Positions 61,568 through 64,000 of a stretch of DNA of 64,000 bases are shown here, piece by piece. The notes beneath the pieces are model-generated. The model ran no database searches and was not told where the DNA came from. It saw nothing but the letters and a program-made list of their open reading frames with translations. Position 1 is the stretch's first letter; each line of letters starts with the position of its first letter. This DNA comes from Corynebacterium sp. p3-SID1056 (GTDB lineage: Bacteria > Actinomycetota > Actinomycetes > Mycobacteriales > Mycobacteriaceae), in contig NZ_JALXXL010000012.1 of assembly GCF_025152525.1 (NCBI RefSeq), positions 5,084 through 69,083 on the forward strand. Reading direction: 5' to 3'. Position numbers and translations under genes: made by a program.

Positions 61568-61692
61568 TGGGGGTAGGCGTGGCGTCGATAAGCGAGGGCT
61601 CGGGCGCGGGGCTGAACTTTCACTACCCCCGATTGCGCGTTATGATGTGGGTGTTTCAACGTCAAGTTCGATCCGAGACCCCCGATGGGGGC
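61568..61692 (+). promoter_or_regulatory. ramA promoter with RamA-type boxes
   Basis: -35-like TTTCAC at 61618-61623, 17-bp spacer, -10 TATGAT at 61641-61646. G/C-run boxes lie at 61568-61574 (TGGGGGT), 61625-61630 (ACCCCC, inside the spacer) and 61678-61692 (ACCCCC and TGGGGGC as an inverted pair in the leader). The arrangement suggests negative autoregulation, which is known for RamA in C. glutamicum. Confidence 0.5.
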
Positions 61693-61719
61693 ACACGGAT
61701 GGGTGGAAGGCATGCAGCA

Positions 61720-62565
61720 ATGACCATGGATGCACAGCGGATTAAAGACGATGATGATGCAATCCGCGCCGCACTGACCGCACTGAAGACGGCCACCGGC
61801 ATCCCTGTGGCCATGTACGGAACCCTGCTGCCCGACAACAGGCTGCAGATCACGCAGTGGATTGGGCTGCGCACCCCGGCTTTGCAAGATCTGATTCTCG
61901 AGCAGGGTGCCGGCGTGGGTGGGCGCGTGGTGAGCACGCGGCGCGCGGTTGGTGTGTCTGACTACACGCGTGCCAACGTCATTTCCCACGAGTACGACAA
62001 GCACATTCAAGACGAAGGCCTGCACTCTGTGGTTGCCGTGCCGGTGATCGTGCTGCGGGAGATCCGTGGCGTGCTGTATGTGGGTGTGCACTCGCCAGTG
62101 CGCCTTGGCGACAAGGTCATTGAAGAGGTCGCAATGACCGCCCGCACACTGGAGCAGGAACTTGCCGTGAACTCGGCGCTGCGCAACTCGGGCGACGGCA
62201 AGGCGAACCCGAAGGCCGGCCGGGTAATGAACGGCGCGGAGTGGGAGCAAATCCGGGCCACACACTCAAAGCTGCGCATGCTGGCCAACCGGGTCGACGA
62301 CGATGCGCTGCGCAAGGAGCTTGAACAGCTCTGCGATCAAATGGTCTCACCCGTGCGAATCAAGCAAACGACGAAGCTGTCTGCCCGCGAGCTCGACGTA
62401 TTGTCGTGCGTTGCGCTAGGACATACCAACGTGGAGGCTGCGGAGGAAATGGGCATCGGGGCGGAGACCGTCAAGTCCTACCTGCGCAGCGTAATGCGTA
62501 AGCTGGGTGCGCACACCCGCTACGAAGCGGTGAACGCGGCGCGTCGGATCGGCGCGTTGCCCTAA
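61720..62565 (+). CDS. ramA: LuxR-type acetate-metabolism regulator RamA
   Basis: Global activator/repressor of carbon metabolism (acetate, TCA, glyoxylate genes) in corynebacteria. The 281-residue protein has a GAF-like N-terminal domain ([47 protein letters not shown]) and a C-terminal LuxR helix-turn-helix ([54 protein letters not shown]). Similarity to C. glutamicum RamA is near complete at the C-terminus. The ATG at 61720 follows GGAAGG; an ATG two codons later is equally possible. Confidence 0.93.
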   Translation: MTMDAQRIKDDDDAIRAALTALKTATGIPVAMYGTLLPDNRLQITQWIGLRTPALQDLILEQGAGVGGRVVSTRRAVGVSDYTRANVISHEYDKHIQDEGLHSVVAVPVIVLREIRGVLYVGVHSPVRLGDKVIEEVAMTARTLEQELAVNSALRNSGDGKANPKAGRVMNGAEWEQIRATHSKLRMLANRVDDDALRKELEQLCDQMVSPVRIKQTTKLSARELDVLSCVALGHTNVEAAEEMGIGAETVKSYLRSVMRKLGAHTRYEAVNAARRIGALP

Positions 62566-62615
62566 GCGTTTGCACGCTCGACGACTTGGTCGCTGACTTG
62601 AGTACAGTGGGGGCC

Positions 62616-63872
62616 GTGAAAGAGCGATTCCTTGTAACTGGCGGTAACCGACTCGAAGGCGTAGTCAACGTTGACGGCGCAAAAAATAGCGTGCTCAAAC
62701 TGATGGCCGCTGCGCTGCTTACCGAGGGGACGACCACGCTGCACAACTGCCCCGAAATCCTCGACGTGCCGCTGATGCGCGACGTCCTCGTCGGCTTGGG
62801 GTGCGACGTAGAGATCGACGGATCGACCGTGCGCATCACGACCCCGGCCAAGGTCTCACCGCGCGCGGACTTCGAGGCGGTCAGGCAGTTCCGTGCCTCC
62901 GTCGCCGTGCTCGGGCCGTTGGTCGCGCGGTGCTCGGAGGCCTATGTCGCGCTCCCCGGCGGCGATGCAATCGGCTCGCGCCCGCTGGATATGCATCAGT
63001 CGGGGTTGGAAAAGCTGGGCGCGACCACACACATCGAGCACGGCGCAGTCGTGGCCAGAGCGGAAAAGCTCACCGGCGCGAAGATCGGCCTGGACTTCCC
63101 CTCTGTCGGCGCGACCGAGAATATTCTCACCGCCGCAGTGCTTGCCGACGGTCAAACGGTGCTGGATAATGCGGCCCGCGAGCCGGAAATCGTCGACCTG
63201 TGCGACATGCTCAACTCCATGGGGGCGCGCATTAGCGGGGCAGGCACCTCGACCATCACTATCGACGGCGTGGACGCGCTGCACCCCACCGAGCATTCTG
63301 TCGTGGGTGACCGAATCGTCGCAGGTACATGGGCATATGCGGCAGCGATCACGCAGGGCGACATCACAGTGACCGGGATCGCCCCGCGTCACCTCCACCT
63401 TGCGCTTTCCAAGCTCAAGCTCGCCGGCGCGAACGTCGAAACGTATGACAACGGCTTCCGAGTGCGCATGGACCAGCGCCCCAAAGCCGTGGACTACCAG
63501 ACCCTGCCATTCCCCGGCTTCCCGACGGACCTGCAACCGATGGCGATCGCGATCAGCGCCGTCGCCGAGGGCGTCACCGTGATCACCGAGAACGTCTTCG
63601 AAGCGCGCTTCCGCTTTGTCGACGAAATGCTGCGCCTGGGCGCCGACGCCAACGTGGATGGCCACCACGTAGTCATCCGCGGGGTCGACCACCTTTCGTC
63701 CACCGATGTGTGGTCCAGCGATATTCGTGCCGGTGCAGGACTTGTGCTTGCAGGGCTTGTTGCCGACGGGGAGACAACCGTGCACGAGGTGCACCACATC
63801 GACCGTGGGTACCCGAAGTTCGTCGAGCAGATCAACGAGCTTGGAGGCCACATCGAGCGCGTCATTGCATAG
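62616..63872 (+). CDS. murA: UDP-N-acetylglucosamine 1-carboxyvinyltransferase MurA (Cys-to-Asp active site)
   Basis: First committed step of peptidoglycan synthesis: transfers enolpyruvate from PEP to UDP-GlcNAc. 418 residues: [27 protein letters not shown] (catalytic Lys), [25 protein letters not shown], and FPTDLQPM. The loop residue that is Cys115 in E. coli is Asp here (GGDAIGSR), as in mycobacteria; that form resists fosfomycin. The GTG at 62616 ([11 protein letters not shown]) follows TACAGT by seven bases, indicating a leaderless start. Confidence 0.95.
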   Translation: MKERFLVTGGNRLEGVVNVDGAKNSVLKLMAAALLTEGTTTLHNCPEILDVPLMRDVLVGLGCDVEIDGSTVRITTPAKVSPRADFEAVRQFRASVAVLGPLVARCSEAYVALPGGDAIGSRPLDMHQSGLEKLGATTHIEHGAVVARAEKLTGAKIGLDFPSVGATENILTAAVLADGQTVLDNAAREPEIVDLCDMLNSMGARISGAGTSTITIDGVDALHPTEHSVVGDRIVAGTWAYAAAITQGDITVTGIAPRHLHLALSKLKLAGANVETYDNGFRVRMDQRPKAVDYQTLPFPGFPTDLQPMAIAISAVAEGVTVITENVFEARFRFVDEMLRLGADANVDGHHVVIRGVDHLSSTDVWSSDIRAGAGLVLAGLVADGETTVHEVHHIDRGYPKFVEQINELGGHIERVIA

Positions 63873-63925
63873 CCACGTGTAAACGGGGCACAACCACGCG
63901 TGAATATGTGCTCTGTGCTGGGGAT

Positions 63926-63954
63926 TTGTGTTGGTGTGTGGGTGTGTGTAACTT
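63926..63954 (+). promoter_or_regulatory. promoter-like sequence at the right end, possibly of an rRNA operon
   Basis: TTGTGT at 63926-63931, 17-bp spacer and TAACTT at 63949-63954, in a GT-rich non-coding stretch after murA. In mycobacteria an rRNA operon lies directly downstream of murA, so the same may hold here. No rRNA sequence is inside the window to prove it. Confidence 0.4.
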
Positions 63955-64000
63955 TATGTGAGTCAGCGAGACCGACAACGCCCCGCCGGACAGGCTCTGG

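Noticed and set aside
61468..61719. Upstream extension of RamA from 61468
   Set aside because: It would cover the cysK/ramA promoter region and the McbR box; homology to RamA begins at 61720-61726, where GGAAGG gives a ribosome site.

Overview
The window is a chromosomal segment of a high-G+C actinobacterium that is almost certainly a Corynebacterium. The evidence is a gene set that I recall as clustered in C. glutamicum: carbonic anhydrase next to mutY, radA-carD-ispDF-cysS, the otsA/otsB trehalose genes beside an IpsA-type LacI regulator, thrE, a PhoRS-type two-component system, pstSCAB-phoU, actA, ramA and murA. Mycolata markers are also present (mycothiol synthase, an LmeA-like protein, CarD). 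Many genes have a TANNNT -10 hexamer ending 6-9 bases before the start codon, the arrangement of leaderless mRNAs that are common in this genus.

Layout. 0-8.7 kb: end of a ZIP transporter, mutY, carbonic anhydrase, radA, CarD, the MEP isoprenoid genes ispD/ispF, cysS and rlmB. 8.7-12.1 kb: a zinc-type ABC transporter divergent from the LacI/IpsA-like regulator. 12.1-14.9 kb: an overlapping otsB/lipoprotein/otsA unit preceded by a lysine-rich histone-H1-like protein. 14.9-19 kb: thrE, tRNA-Thr and the phosphate two-component system. 19-38.6 kb: purine biosynthesis genes purD, purB, purC, purSQL, purF and purM, interspersed with a HIT protein, oligopeptidase B, a DUF2334 protein, a very large secreted nuclease with collagen-like repeats, a membrane protein, a double-hotdog thioesterase and an SCP-2 protein. 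38.7-43.5 kb: DUF3073, ygfZ, pabC, a nitrobindin-like protein, an LmeA-like lipoprotein and mshD. 43.5-50 kb: pstSCAB, phoU and dusB, with PHO-box-like repeats before pstS. 50-52.7 kb: actA, tRNA-Lys, a CsoR regulator, tRNA-Glu and tRNA-Asp. 52.7-59.3 kb: three tandem paralogous genes for secreted, membrane-anchored von Willebrand A proteins, bracketed by two identical tRNA-Asp genes and then tRNA-Phe. 59.4-64 kb: a small GNAT protein, cysE, cysK, ramA, murA and a promoter-like sequence at the end that may belong to an rRNA operon.

How the genes connect. PhoRS (16.7-19 kb) probably controls the pst operon. RamA (61.7 kb) has G/C-run boxes before itself and before actA. A McbR-type TAGAC-N6-GTCTA box overlaps the cysK promoter. 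The purine genes supply most steps from PRPP to IMP and AMP.

The least explained material is the triplicated VWA surface-protein island between duplicated tRNA-Asp genes; a 91-bp two-palindrome repeat present twice (19.1 and 34.4 kb); the collagen-nuclease fusion; and radA, which appears to start at an ATC codon. No insertion sequence, prophage or CRISPR array was seen.
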